Assembly: GCA_964501335.1 (NCBI GenBank)
Contig: CAZCTC010000002.1
Coordinates: 124,001-188,000 of the forward strand
Reading direction: 5' to 3'
Source of the DNA: CAZCTC01 sp964501335
GTDB lineage: Bacteria > Chloroflexota > Anaerolineae > B4-G1 > SLSP01
DNA length: 64,000 bases
A program made the position numbers and the translations under genes. Below are positions 42,373-51,179 of this stretch, in pieces. The notes under the pieces are model-generated. The model had not been told where the DNA came from. It did not search any database and saw only the letters and a program-made list of their open reading frames with translations. The number at the start of each line of letters is the position of its first letter. Positions within the stretch are counted from its first letter, which is position 1.

Positions 42373-43834
42373 TCTTCGCAATAATCAACCCGCTGGGCGT
42401 GGTCCGCGGACCATCCATCGGGGGTTTCGGGCTTTCCGGAGCGCTGGGAGCCTTCGGGGCCGCAGCCGCCGGCGGTTCCCCACCCGCTTCCTCATCCTGA
42501 CCCGGCATCTGGAAGCCGCTGATCGCCTGCGCGCGCGCCTTCAACACCGCCAACCGCTCCGCCACCGGCTCATCGCCGCGCTCGCGGCTGTTGTTCTCCA
42601 TCGCATCCATAAACTGGAAGAAAGCAATGTCCAGCAGATCGACATTTTCCTTCAGCAAATGATCGACCTCTTCCTCCGAATTGGAGACCAGCATCCGGCG
42701 CAGCAGCGCCACCTGCGGCGGCATCGTCTCTTCCTGCACGCGGGCAATCACCTGCCCGAGCTTCTGCAAAGCCTGAGCGTAATCCGCCTCTTTGTTGCGG
42801 TTCGCCCCTTCCAGTTCCTGCGTCAGAATGGAGAAGAAGAGATCATCCAGCTCCGACAGATGGCTGCGCGCCAGTTTGATCGGATCTTCCGAGCTCAACA
42901 GCCGATTCAACAGATCGACGCGCTGCCGGCTCACTTCCTTGCCCATCTCCATCAACTTCTGGCGGATATCCAGCACCTTCCGGCGCATCTCAGCCAGCCG
43001 ATCGTGCTCCGCAGCATCCGTCGTCCCCTCAATCCGCTTCAGCAATTCCTGGAAGAAGGTGTAATCCATCAACGGCACACCCATCTGCACCAGCGCATTG
43101 AGCGTCATATCGTCGGGGGCCTGAACCAGAGCTTCCACCAGAGATTCCCGGGTCGATTCCTCCGAGAACTTCTGCAAAACCTCGGTGCGCTTCTTCAAAA
43201 TCTGGCCCATGGGATGACGATCGACCATATAAACATACAGACCGCGCACTTTATTGAAATCTTCTTCCGTGGGAGCGCTGGCCGCCACGAGCCGCACACT
43301 GTATTCCAACAACCCAAAGAAAGTCTCATCGACGAGATCGCCGGCTTCCTGGAGAATACCTTCCCGCTCCGCTTCCGGCGCCTGCAACAACTTGCCGATC
43401 AGCTCCTGCTGCTGGCGACTGCGATCCATCTGAGCATCGGTGACCCCCTCGGCCTCCAACACCCGCCGCACCAGCGTCTCGACATTGAAGAAAGTCTCAG
43501 GTTGCAGTAAATATCCCTTGCGTTCCTCCACCGGCAGAGAATCGACCAGCTCCCGGGTCAGTTTCCCGGCCTGCTGTTGACGATCCACTTCGTTCTTTCC
43601 CACTTCTAACGGCAGATAAAGCAACGCCAGCTCACGGGAGGGATCGTGATAGAGGAAAGGCAGATTCAACTTACCGCCCGCCCCACAATTCGGGCAGGCC
43701 GCCATATTCACCGTCCCACTGAGCAGACGTTCGCGGGCTTCCGGCTCCACCCGCACATCCAGAATCCGATCCACCGGCGTCTGGAAACGAGTGCCGCACG
43801 CCGGACAACCAATCTGGGCATAGTATCGAGGCAT
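42368..43834 (-). CDS. CpXC-domain zinc-binding protein
   Basis: A 488-residue soluble protein. The N-terminal CpXC domain (about 5-120) has CPACGTRF and a second CPNCG pair, a likely zinc site, and LALLYLPLEVGKNEVDRQ. The remainder is long and helical (about 150-450) and ends in a Pro/Ala-rich disordered tail. CpXC proteins are widespread but uncharacterised; protein binding or a chaperone-like role is guesswork. AAGGAG precedes the ATG. The helical part is unusually long compared with single-domain CpXC proteins. Confidence 0.8.
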   Translation of the reverse strand: MPRYYAQIGCPACGTRFQTPVDRILDVRVEPEARERLLSGTVNMAACPNCGAGGKLNLPFLYHDPSRELALLYLPLEVGKNEVDRQQQAGKLTRELVDSLPVEERKGYLLQPETFFNVETLVRRVLEAEGVTDAQMDRSRQQQELIGKLLQAPEAEREGILQEAGDLVDETFFGLLEYSVRLVAASAPTEEDFNKVRGLYVYMVDRHPMGQILKKRTEVLQKFSEESTRESLVEALVQAPDDMTLNALVQMGVPLMDYTFFQELLKRIEGTTDAAEHDRLAEMRRKVLDIRQKLMEMGKEVSRQRVDLLNRLLSSEDPIKLARSHLSELDDLFFSILTQELEGANRNKEADYAQALQKLGQVIARVQEETMPPQVALLRRMLVSNSEEEVDHLLKENVDLLDIAFFQFMDAMENNSRERGDEPVAERLAVLKARAQAISGFQMPGQDEEAGGEPPAAAAPKAPSAPESPKPPMDGPRTTPSGLIIAKK

Positions 43835-43929
43835 TCCACAACTCCTTTTTCTCTAACATAGATCGATCCCTTCAGGCGGATCGGCAATTTGGATTCATAC
43901 AGGGAGAATTTTACCACAAATCGATCTAT

Positions 43930-45417
43930 TTACCTTGAGTTCTCTGCCCCCCGGATTGCTTTGAAGATCAACCGTTGCCAGCGTTGCGCCGCAACCTTGA
44001 TCAAAATCCATTCCGGAGAATATCCCTCCGGCGCAGCCTCAACCATACGATTCAGCTTTATGGAAATCAGATCGAAAGATTCCCTTTCCTCAGCCGGCGC
44101 ATCCACTTTTAAGCCCGCTGCGATCCCTGCCGCTGCTTCACTGAAATCCCGCAGCGCCGCCGCCACATCCGGATGCAAAAAAGGCTCAGAAAGCGCTTCC
44201 AATTCGCTTCCCACCCTTTGGAAATCAACCACCGCCGTGAGATCTTCCACGCCGGCCATCTCCACCAGAGTCGTTAGAGAGAACGCCGCCTCCGCGCCAT
44301 ACGGCAAAGAACGCACCGCCTGCGCTGCCGCCTCCAAAGTTCCCCGATCGACGCCGGAATGGGCCACCTGTGTCTCATCCACGATCGACAAAAAGAGCCG
44401 GGCCAACGGCGCCAGCCGCGGGTCGGGCTCTCCTCGCAAAGACCGCGTCAGCCGCCATACCCATCGCGAAAGCCCCCGGCTCTTCCCACCGCTCTCATCC
44501 ACATAAACGCCGGCCGCTTCGCCCAACCAGACCGCCCGCGCCGCCGGCAAAGAAAGCAAATCGCCCTCCGCCAACGGCTCGACGATATATTCATCCAGTT
44601 CCGGAGCCGCCGCCATCCGATAAAACTCCGGCAGCGGATCGTCCAGCGTTTTCCAGCGCCGCGCCAGAGCCTTCGCCGGCGCCCAACGTTGAAAAGGATT
44701 GCGCAGCCAGTACCGCACCGCCGCCATTCCGGCCGGGAGATCCTGCGCCAACAGCTCCCCCAGTTGACGATCCAACCCCGGAAAAGGCAACACCATCAAT
44801 TCATCGTCCAATCCGGGTCGCCGGCTTCGCCGTTTCGGGAAAAGCGCCGCCCCCGCCGTCATCCCCCATTGAATCAGGTAAAAGGGCAGTCTCGCAGCGC
44901 CCACCAGAAACCCCAAAGCGATCCCCAGAGGCAGCACCAGACTTCTTGCCGGCGGCAAAAGGACCCAGAAATTCAACACCCCGCCCAACAAAAGCTCCAA
45001 TCCCACCAAAAGCCCCACCTGAGGGCCTATAGCCCAGGCCACATTCCCGTTCAGTCCCATCCCCATACCGCTTATCAACCCCATCACAAGCCCCAAACAC
45101 AAACCAGAAACCCATAATCGCGGCTCACCCTCCCATCGCTCCGAAAGAAAAAGCGTTAAGAACGTAAGCAAGACACTCATAACCGGAGTAAGCACAAAAC
45201 CCATCACAGACATATTTCGGAACGCCGGCAAATTAAAATACTTCCAGGCCCCCTTGCCTTCCTGCAACCAAAATTCTTTATCGGCCTGATAAAGATACTG
45301 CTTATACTCCGACGCTTTAAAAAACGTCCAATTCAACAACTTGATATAATGCAAAGGATTGAACGGATTCAACACCTTCGGCAGAGAAGTTCCCACCAAT
45401 CTTGGAAACTGCGGCAT
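43930..45417 (-). CDS. Large membrane protein of unknown function
   Basis: About 495 residues, start chosen at ATG 45415-45417, nine bases after AGGAG; an upstream in-frame ATG lacks such a site. Five to six hydrophobic segments lie between about 75 and 205 (MGFVLTPVMSVLLTFLTLFL, VSGLCLGLVMGLISGMGMGL, then LLVGLELLLGGVLNFWVLLP). A long soluble domain (about 215-495) follows, with WLRNPFQRWAPAKALARRWK and helical segments. It precedes the CpXC gene, so both may be one unit. No family recognised. Confidence 0.65.
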   Translation of the reverse strand: MPQFPRLVGTSLPKVLNPFNPLHYIKLLNWTFFKASEYKQYLYQADKEFWLQEGKGAWKYFNLPAFRNMSVMGFVLTPVMSVLLTFLTLFLSERWEGEPRLWVSGLCLGLVMGLISGMGMGLNGNVAWAIGPQVGLLVGLELLLGGVLNFWVLLPPARSLVLPLGIALGFLVGAARLPFYLIQWGMTAGAALFPKRRSRRPGLDDELMVLPFPGLDRQLGELLAQDLPAGMAAVRYWLRNPFQRWAPAKALARRWKTLDDPLPEFYRMAAAPELDEYIVEPLAEGDLLSLPAARAVWLGEAAGVYVDESGGKSRGLSRWVWRLTRSLRGEPDPRLAPLARLFLSIVDETQVAHSGVDRGTLEAAAQAVRSLPYGAEAAFSLTTLVEMAGVEDLTAVVDFQRVGSELEALSEPFLHPDVAAALRDFSEAAAGIAAGLKVDAPAEERESFDLISIKLNRMVEAAPEGYSPEWILIKVAAQRWQRLIFKAIRGAENSR

Positions 45418-45500
45418 AGAATGGGCTCCTTGATCCTTCAATTTCCCGCCTATCTTAATCCAAACTCAAATAAAAACAAAAAGAGAGAGAATAGAAATCT

Positions 45501-45724
45501 ATTTTTTCGCGCGCCGCAGACGGCACGCGAAAAAAATAAATAAAAAACCTCTCGACCTGTGCGGTTGGACCGAGAAAAAAGCCCATATTTTCGGCGGCTT
45601 TCTGAAGCCACCGAAAATATAAATAAAAAACTCTCTCTCCCCATCCCGCGCGTCGTTCCTCACCCCAAAACGCCCCTGCGGAACGCTGAAAAGTCCCCCG
45701 CTGTCTACTGTCTACTGTCTACTT
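45501..45724. repeat. Two hairpin repeats, arm sequence and CTACTGT heptamers
   Basis: Hairpin 45501-45537 (ATTTTTTCGCGCGCCG, CAGA loop, one mismatch) and hairpin 45584-45620 (ATATTTTCGGCGGCTT, one mismatch) stand in tandem. The second is followed by an arm with CATCCCGCGCGTCG and GCGGAACGCTGAAAAG. A CTGTCTACTGTCTACTGTCT run occupies 45701-45724. It fills the gap between divergent genes, so promoters must lie here too, but none stands out. Confidence 0.75.
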
Positions 45725-45794
45725 CTTCATCATTTGCCAAACCCCAATACTGTTGTATACCTCCCCCATCTCAATCAACACAGGAGCTTTCCTC

Positions 45795-46424
45795 ATGGAT
45801 GTCTACGAAGCAATCCATTCCCGGCACACAGTCCGCGACTTCAGCCCCCACCCCATCGAAGAATCCACCCTCAAACGCATACTGAACGCCGGACTCAGCG
45901 CCCCCACCAACGATCATCTTCGTTCCTGGGAATTCGTCATCGTCAACGACCCGGCCCGCCGCGTCCAGATCATCAACAAAGTCCGCAAAGACCCCCTTTC
46001 CGCCGACGAAGTCAACGCCCTGCTGGATAACTGGGGCATGGTCGATACCCTTCAACGCCAGATGTATCTCGACGGCGTCCCCAAACAATACCGCATGCTC
46101 CTGACCGCCGGCGCCCTGATCTTCCCCTTCTTCCGCAGCCCCGGCCACCTCTTACAGCCCGAAAGTCTCTCCGCCCTCAACAACTTCGCCTCCATCTGGT
46201 GCTGCGTCGAGAATATCCTCATCGCCGCCGCCGCCGAAGGGATCTTTGGCGTCACCCGCATCCCCTTCGACGCCGAAACGGAATACATCAAAGCCGAACT
46301 GCACGCCCCCGCCGACTACGAATTCCCCTGCTATCTCGCCCTGGGCTACCCCGCCGAAAACGCCCCGGCCATCCGTCAGCTCACCATCTCCGTCGAAGAG
46401 CGCATGCACTTCAATCAGTGGTAA
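45795..46424 (+). CDS. Nitroreductase-family protein
   Basis: About 209 residues, start chosen at ATG 45795, nine bases after AGGAG; the longer frame reads through repeat sequence. The N-terminus carries the FMN-binding signature of the family (YEAIHSRHTVRDFSPHPI, then LNAGLSAPTNDHLRSWEFVI). The centre has SIWCCVENILIAAAAEGIFG and the end PCYLALGYPAENAP, as in NADPH-dependent FMN oxidoreductases. These reduce nitro compounds, quinones or iodinated substrates; the natural substrate is unclear. Confidence 0.88.
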   Translation: MDVYEAIHSRHTVRDFSPHPIEESTLKRILNAGLSAPTNDHLRSWEFVIVNDPARRVQIINKVRKDPLSADEVNALLDNWGMVDTLQRQMYLDGVPKQYRMLLTAGALIFPFFRSPGHLLQPESLSALNNFASIWCCVENILIAAAAEGIFGVTRIPFDAETEYIKAELHAPADYEFPCYLALGYPAENAPAIRQLTISVEERMHFNQW

Positions 46425-46474
46425 ATTGCAACGGAATCGCACGCTGTAAAAAGCGCCTGTGCAGTTAATCTGGG

Positions 46475-46682
46475 AAAAAGCCCATTTTTTCGGCGGCTTC
46501 GGAAAGCCGCCGAAAAAATAAACAAAAAAACTCTCTCTCTCCCCCCATCCTGCGCGTCGTTCATCCCCCCCAAAAATACTCCTTGCGGGACGCTAAGGAA
46601 TGAGGCTTTAATAATTTTAAGTCGCCTTATGATTAAAAGCGTTTTGGGCGCGCTGTCTACGACAGCACGCCCAAAACGCTTT
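46475..46682. repeat. Hairpin composite repeat and a second long hairpin
   Basis: Hairpin 46484-46519 (ATTTTTTCGGCGGCTT) is followed by the arm CATCCTGCGCGTCG and CCTTGCGGGACGCTAAGG. A 47-base hairpin at 46636-46682 (GCGTTTTGGGCG stem with two mismatches, TAC loop) lies between the convergent nitroreductase and radical SAM genes and probably ends both transcripts. Confidence 0.75.
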
Positions 46683-46730
46683 ACGATCCCGGCCTATCCA
46701 GCCCCTTAAGCCCTTTACAACATCCCCCCC

Positions 46731-47873
46731 TTAAAGCTGCTCCCCCATCTCTCGCCCGGGCACGACAACCGATTGAGATCGCAAATCGCCGGAACCAAGC
46801 TCACCTTTCACCAACTGAATCATCTCCAAACAATTGCAAGGAGTCACGGCACAGGGAATGCATTTTCCGCTCTGGAAATGAGGACAGGCCGTATTGATCT
46901 TAAACAAATTGTGCTCCGGATCATAATAGGAGCGAAAAACTTCAAACGATTCTGAATTCCAGACCTCCTGGAACGAGCTGCGCCGCAGGTCGCCAGGCAT
47001 AATATGACTGTAACGGCGCATCAAATCGTCCGGAGCATGCTGAAGAAAGGGACAGGGAAGCGCCTCTCCCGTAGGCGTAATATAGATCATCGTCGTCGCC
47101 GCCGTACAATTCTCATAAAAGGTACGGAACCCGGTCAATTTATTCAAATAAGAGGCAAACATCGGACGGGCATCGAGCAATATAACCGGATCATCAGCCT
47201 TTACATCGGCCTTCAGCCGGGCCAACGTATCAAGAAACACCGGCCACACCCGCCGGGCCTGCTCTCCATCCGACTCAGCACGATTGGCGGAACGCCCCAA
47301 AGCAATTTCAGGAACGAGCCTGAATTCCTTCGCGCCGGCCTGTCTGACAATTTCATAAAACTGTCCCAGATTGGTCACATTCTCAGACGTAACCACCGTC
47401 AGGACCGACACTTCCCCCACCGCCTCAATCAAGCGAGAAAGCCCTTGCAAAGCCCGCTCAAAATTATCCGCCGATCCCGTTACCCGTTGATAAGTGACCG
47501 GATTTTCTCCATAAAGGCTCATTTGCGCATAAAGAATCGAATGGCGAATCTGCGCCAGCTTCGCAGCAACCGTCTCCGTAATCAATGAAGCGTTCGTCGA
47601 AAACGAAAGCACCATCCCTTTTTCAGCTGCATAGGTAAAAAGCCTCAAAATATCCTTTCTAAAAAAGGGCTCTCCTCCCATAATCTTAAGGAACCAGATA
47701 CCTTCATCATAAAGACGATCGATCAACGCCAGCGCTTCCTCAGTCGATAGCTCATTTGGGGAAATATTACCAGAAGAAGTCAAACAAAATGTACAGCGAT
47801 GATTACATCCGCTCGTTACATCCCATTGGGCATGATAGGGAATAACCTCAGGAACTTTGAAATTACCGGTCAT
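46731..47873 (-). CDS. Radical SAM/SPASM peptide-modifying enzyme
   Basis: About 380 residues, start chosen at ATG 47871-47873, eight bases after AGGAG. The radical SAM cluster motif is CNHRCTFC (CxxxCxxC, about 23-30), followed by WFLKIMGGEPFFRKDILRLF, which holds the GGEP element. The C-terminal SPASM region has CTAATTMIYITPTGEALPCP and the cysteine-rich CPHFQSGKCIPC with CNC, which should hold auxiliary Fe-S clusters. SPASM enzymes modify ribosomal peptides by thioether or carbon-carbon links. The Cys-rich precursor-like gene lies about 320 bases upstream in the same direction and is the likely substrate. Confidence 0.87.
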   Translation of the reverse strand: MTGNFKVPEVIPYHAQWDVTSGCNHRCTFCLTSSGNISPNELSTEEALALIDRLYDEGIWFLKIMGGEPFFRKDILRLFTYAAEKGMVLSFSTNASLITETVAAKLAQIRHSILYAQMSLYGENPVTYQRVTGSADNFERALQGLSRLIEAVGEVSVLTVVTSENVTNLGQFYEIVRQAGAKEFRLVPEIALGRSANRAESDGEQARRVWPVFLDTLARLKADVKADDPVILLDARPMFASYLNKLTGFRTFYENCTAATTMIYITPTGEALPCPFLQHAPDDLMRRYSHIMPGDLRRSSFQEVWNSESFEVFRSYYDPEHNLFKINTACPHFQSGKCIPCAVTPCNCLEMIQLVKGELGSGDLRSQSVVVPGREMGEQL

Positions 47874-48190
47874 GTTCCGAACTCCTTGTTTCTCCCAAGA
47901 GTGATGAAAATCGCTTGAATGCATAAGAAGGGTGCATCGCACCTTTTATTTACTCCCCCTCCTCAAAGAACTTATCATCTGTGCGGTGAGCCCAGAAACC
48001 GTAAAAAACGCTCTTCCCCGAGCCCGCGCGTTGCCTCTCACGAAAAAAGTACCGGTGACCAGGTCGGCAAACAATCGCACAGGTGAAAAAATTGATCAAA
48101 TATGACAAAGGGAAAAAAATGAAGCCCTCTCCAGGTACGACGCACCCCAAGGTCATGCTCTGTCAAACAACGAAAGAAATCGTTAATCGC

Positions 48191-48499
48191 CTAGACTTGA
48201 ATCGCAATACAGGCCTTGCAGGCACGACAACCGTTACAGGCATCACATCCCTGACTGGCTTGAGGTAAATTGGAAACCTCAGCAAATACCCGAATGGCAT
48301 GCCGCCGAAGATTACGAGCCATCCCCTGCAACATGGCCATCATCTTCTCATCGCCGTTGTAACCGTAAGCACGAAAAGCCTTCACCGGATCTTCAATCAT
48401 CTCGACCAAAAAAGCCGGATCGTCGCGCAATTTGTCTTCAAATGAAATCTCAACCGGTTCAATCCCCCTCATTATCTCACTCATATTTTCCCCGTTCAT
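48191..48499 (-). CDS. Candidate RiPP precursor: DP-repeat leader and C-terminal CxxC ladder
   Basis: A 102-residue peptide with GAGAGG before the ATG. Residues about 20-60 contain DDPAFLVEMIEDPVKAFRAYG, the twice-repeated DP/hydrophobic pattern of nitrile-hydratase-like leader peptides. A hydrophilic stretch with EVSNLPQASQG follows, then the cysteine ladder CDACNGCRACKAC (five Cys, each two residues apart) and the tail IAIQV. All Cys residues of the protein lie in this last stretch. With the radical SAM/SPASM gene downstream, this fits a precursor whose core would receive thioether links. The leader cleavage site is not known. A Cys-rich metal-binding protein is the main alternative. Confidence 0.7.
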   Translation of the reverse strand: MNGENMSEIMRGIEPVEISFEDKLRDDPAFLVEMIEDPVKAFRAYGYNGDEKMMAMLQGMARNLRRHAIRVFAEVSNLPQASQGCDACNGCRACKACIAIQV

Positions 48500-48688
48500 A
48501 CAGTTCCTCTCCTTGTAATTTTTTAAAAATTAGCAACATCAAATCATTCAAATCTATCGCTCAAATAATATAATGAGCCCTCCTTTCTGCGCACTTGGGA
48601 TAAAGAACCAAACTGAGGAATCCCATAAACGGGATTTTTCTGCATGAAATACAAAGGGGTTACAAATACAGACAACTATGATATATTT

Positions 48689-48717
48689 ATTTTAGATTAT
48701 TTTATTTTTAATGTCAA
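48689..48717 (-). promoter_or_regulatory. Sigma-70-type promoter of the RiPP candidate locus
   Basis: TTGACA (48712-48717) and TAAAAT (48689-48694) on the minus strand are spaced by 17 bases in an AT-rich stretch. The predicted start near 48682 leaves a leader of about 180 bases before the precursor ATG. That leader contains a short AATCCC/GGGATT hairpin (48619-48636). Confidence 0.7.
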
Positions 48718-48868
48718 CCGTCTTTCTTTTAACCCGGTAACTGAACTATCGCCCTCTTAAGCTCTTATTTCTCTTGGTTGGAAACACCGCTCGTTACCAT
48801 ATCCTGAGGAACGGCCGAAATAAAACTTCCGCTGGTTACCCTACAACCCTTATTTGACATCGAAATGC

Positions 48869-49246
48869 TTTATCTCGTTGCAGTGAAATCACCACGCAGC
48901 ACAGGAAACAGACCATTCACCGTCGTCCAGTCACCATTGATCGTCGTCCAGTCACCATTTATCGCTATAATGTTATCCTTCGCTGCAACCAAACCACCCT
49001 ATTGCACAGCAAACAGACCATTTCCCGCCCCCCAATCATCTTTCGTCGTGTCTCACTCATCATTGATCGTCGTCCAGCGGCCATTTATCACCGCCCAGTC
49101 ACCCTTTATCGCCGTCCAGTGGACATTTATCCTCGTCCAGCGGCCCTTTATCGCCGTCCAGTCATCATTTACCGTCGTCCAGTCATTATTTGCCGCCCCC
49201 CAGCCCTCATTCGCCGTAGCCCAATCATCCTGAATCCCCGGCGTAA
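48869..49246. repeat. Degenerate 21-bp minisatellite, about 17 units
   Basis: Units of exactly 21 bp with the consensus CATTTATCGCCGTCCAGTCA run without indels; fifteen clear units span 48911-49225, with weaker ones at both ends. Read on the minus strand, each unit encodes seven residues of the type DWTAIKG, but some units carry TGA in place of the Trp codon, so the array is either a decayed repeat protein or non-coding. On the plus strand it reads as PFIAVQS-type heptads. The gap 48500-49565 holds no other gene. Confidence 0.75.
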
Positions 49247-49283
49247 GATGATTTTCCCCCTTCACCTGAATGCCTCCCCTGTA

Positions 49284-49490
49284 GGGGCGACCTTTATGGT
49301 CGCCCTCTTGCCTGAAATCCATTTTCATCCTTCAGGATACCGCGCCCTTCGGCCTTTTAGCATCCCGCAAATGATGCCTTCCCCATAAGAACCGCCGCGC
49401 AGGATAGGAAGAGAGAGTTTTTTGTTTAGGTTGGGGTGCGCATCAGAATGCGCACCCTAACCATCGCCTTTTCCAGAGCCGTCCCCGCAC
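49284..49490. repeat. GGGGCGACC element and hairpin composite repeat
   Basis: TAGGGGCGACCTTTATGGTC at 49284-49303 is a short inverted repeat also found near 51188. It is followed by the arm with CATCCCGCAAATGATGCCTT and CGCCGCGCAGGATAGG, and the hairpin 49429-49462 (GGTTGGGGTGCGCAT, CAGA loop, one mismatch). Confidence 0.7.
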
Positions 49491-49565
49491 CCTCCATTGC
49501 CCTCCCACAACGAATCATTCCCTATCAGCATTTACGTTTCACGTTTCCCATCTTCCAATCCGCCC

Positions 49566-51146
49566 CTACTCCTCCCACCGCGCCAGTTCCGTCTGATACG
49601 GCAACGACACATAGAAGGTCGAGCCCTGTCCCGGCGCACTTTCTACCCAAATCCGCCCCCCATGCGCCTGCACAATCGCCCGCGCCAGATAAAGCCCCAA
49701 TCCCGTCCCCGAAACGGCCCGCGTATCCGGTCCTTCCACCCGATAAAAACGCTCAAAAATCCGCCACTGTTCTTCCAGCGGAATCCCGACGCCCTCATCG
49801 CTCACCGAAATCAACACCGCCTGAGCCATCGCCGTTCCGCGAACCCGCACCTTTCCCCCCCGCGGCGAATACTTGATCGCATTGGAAACCAGATTGTCCA
49901 ATACCTGCTCCAACCGCCGCGCATCCCCCGACACCATCGGGAAATCGGGATCGAATTCAATCTCCAGCCGATGCTTCTTCGATTGATTCTGATGACGTTC
50001 CACCACCCGCCGGGCAATCTCCCGCCAATCCACCTCTTGCACATCATGCAGCGGCAACCCATTGGCCTGCAAACGTGACACATCCAGCAGATCATCCACC
50101 AGCCGCGCCAGACGATCGCCCTCTTCGACAATCGCCCCCAGCATCTCCGCCACCAGCGCCGGATCGCGCCGGGCGCCCGGATTGCTGAGCGTTTCCGCAT
50201 ACCCTTTGATAATTGCCACCGGCGTTTTCAATTCATGGGAGACAATAGAAATAAAAGTCTCCTTCAACACATCGGCCTGCCGGAACCGGGTAATATCGCG
50301 CACATTGGCCACCCAATTGATCGGACGCCCCGAAACGATCAACGGCGAATAAGTGATCCCCACACTGACCAGACTGCCGTTTTTGCGGCGCAATTCACCT
50401 TCCACATACAGCGGCGGCCCCCCGGGATTCCCCATCTCCGCCGATTCGGCATCCAACGGCTTCCCCACATCCAGCCGGGCCCAGATCAACACCTCCTGCA
50501 CCGGCTTACCGACCACCTCTTCGGCCGTCCAGCCGATCAACCGCGCCAGTGCCCGATTGATACGCTCCACCGTCAGATCGAGGCGCAGCACCAGCAGCCC
50601 ATCGGCACTCGACTCCAATAAAGCATCCAATCGACGCCGTTCAGTCACCGCCGCCTCATAAAGGCGCGCATTGTGCACCGCAATGGCCGCATAATCGGAA
50701 AAACTGGACAAAATCTGGTGATCGTCCTCCGAAAAAACAGCGCTGTGCGAGCGCAACACAAAGATCACCCCCAACAAATCGTGCTCCACGACCAGCGGCA
50801 AAGCCACCACCTGATCCAAAACCATCCCGGTCTCTTCACCGATCCGAATCAACTTCTCTTTAAGATCGGGAATGACAAAATTGCCGGTCGAAACCGGCAC
50901 CTCCGCCACCAAAGAATTAAACATCGGCAACAAAGCCGGCGCAATCCCATAACTGGCCCAAAAAGTATAAGCGTTATCCTCGCCGCGGAGGGCAATCAGG
51001 CCGACTTCACCGCGCAGCAGTTCGACAGCCGCTTCCAGAATCAACCGCAGCACAGCCCGCAGGTTCAACCGCGAGACCAAAGCCCGGCTGATGCTCAACA
51101 GATAATCCCGCTGCCGGATTCGATAATCAAAAAAGGCCAGAGCCAT
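49566..51146 (-). CDS. Soluble sensor histidine kinase with GAF and PAS domains
   Basis: A 526-residue kinase without transmembrane segments. A GAF domain (about 15-160) is followed by a PAS domain (about 175-290, LLESSADGLLVLRLDLTVER and GWTAEEVVGKPVQEVLIW). The catalytic core has H-box SIVSHELKTPVAIIKGYAET, N-box LDNLVSNAIKYSPRGGKVRV, VSDEGVGIPLEEQWRIFERF and GTGLGLYLAR. GGAGGG precedes the ATG. It is an orphan with no regulator beside it. A cytosolic ligand or redox signal is possible. Confidence 0.9.
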   Translation of the reverse strand: MALAFFDYRIRQRDYLLSISRALVSRLNLRAVLRLILEAAVELLRGEVGLIALRGEDNAYTFWASYGIAPALLPMFNSLVAEVPVSTGNFVIPDLKEKLIRIGEETGMVLDQVVALPLVVEHDLLGVIFVLRSHSAVFSEDDHQILSSFSDYAAIAVHNARLYEAAVTERRRLDALLESSADGLLVLRLDLTVERINRALARLIGWTAEEVVGKPVQEVLIWARLDVGKPLDAESAEMGNPGGPPLYVEGELRRKNGSLVSVGITYSPLIVSGRPINWVANVRDITRFRQADVLKETFISIVSHELKTPVAIIKGYAETLSNPGARRDPALVAEMLGAIVEEGDRLARLVDDLLDVSRLQANGLPLHDVQEVDWREIARRVVERHQNQSKKHRLEIEFDPDFPMVSGDARRLEQVLDNLVSNAIKYSPRGGKVRVRGTAMAQAVLISVSDEGVGIPLEEQWRIFERFYRVEGPDTRAVSGTGLGLYLARAIVQAHGGRIWVESAPGQGSTFYVSLPYQTELARWEE

Positions 51147-51179
51147 AGACCCACCCTCCTTTCAGCCCGACGTTTTACC

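Noticed and set aside
42032..43510. 492-residue plus-strand frame across polA and the CpXC gene
   Set aside because: It spans two well-supported minus-strand genes and the repeat between them; Arg/Gln/His-rich nonsense composition.
47950..48156. Possible 68-residue second small peptide in the RiPP locus
   Set aside because: No ribosome site, no leader-like pattern, and it overlaps what looks like a decayed repeat arm; left as non-coding.
48865..49233. 122-residue plus-strand frame over the 21-bp repeats
   Set aside because: Open only because the repeat unit is a multiple of three; no ribosome site. Kept as a repeat with a finding rather than as a gene.
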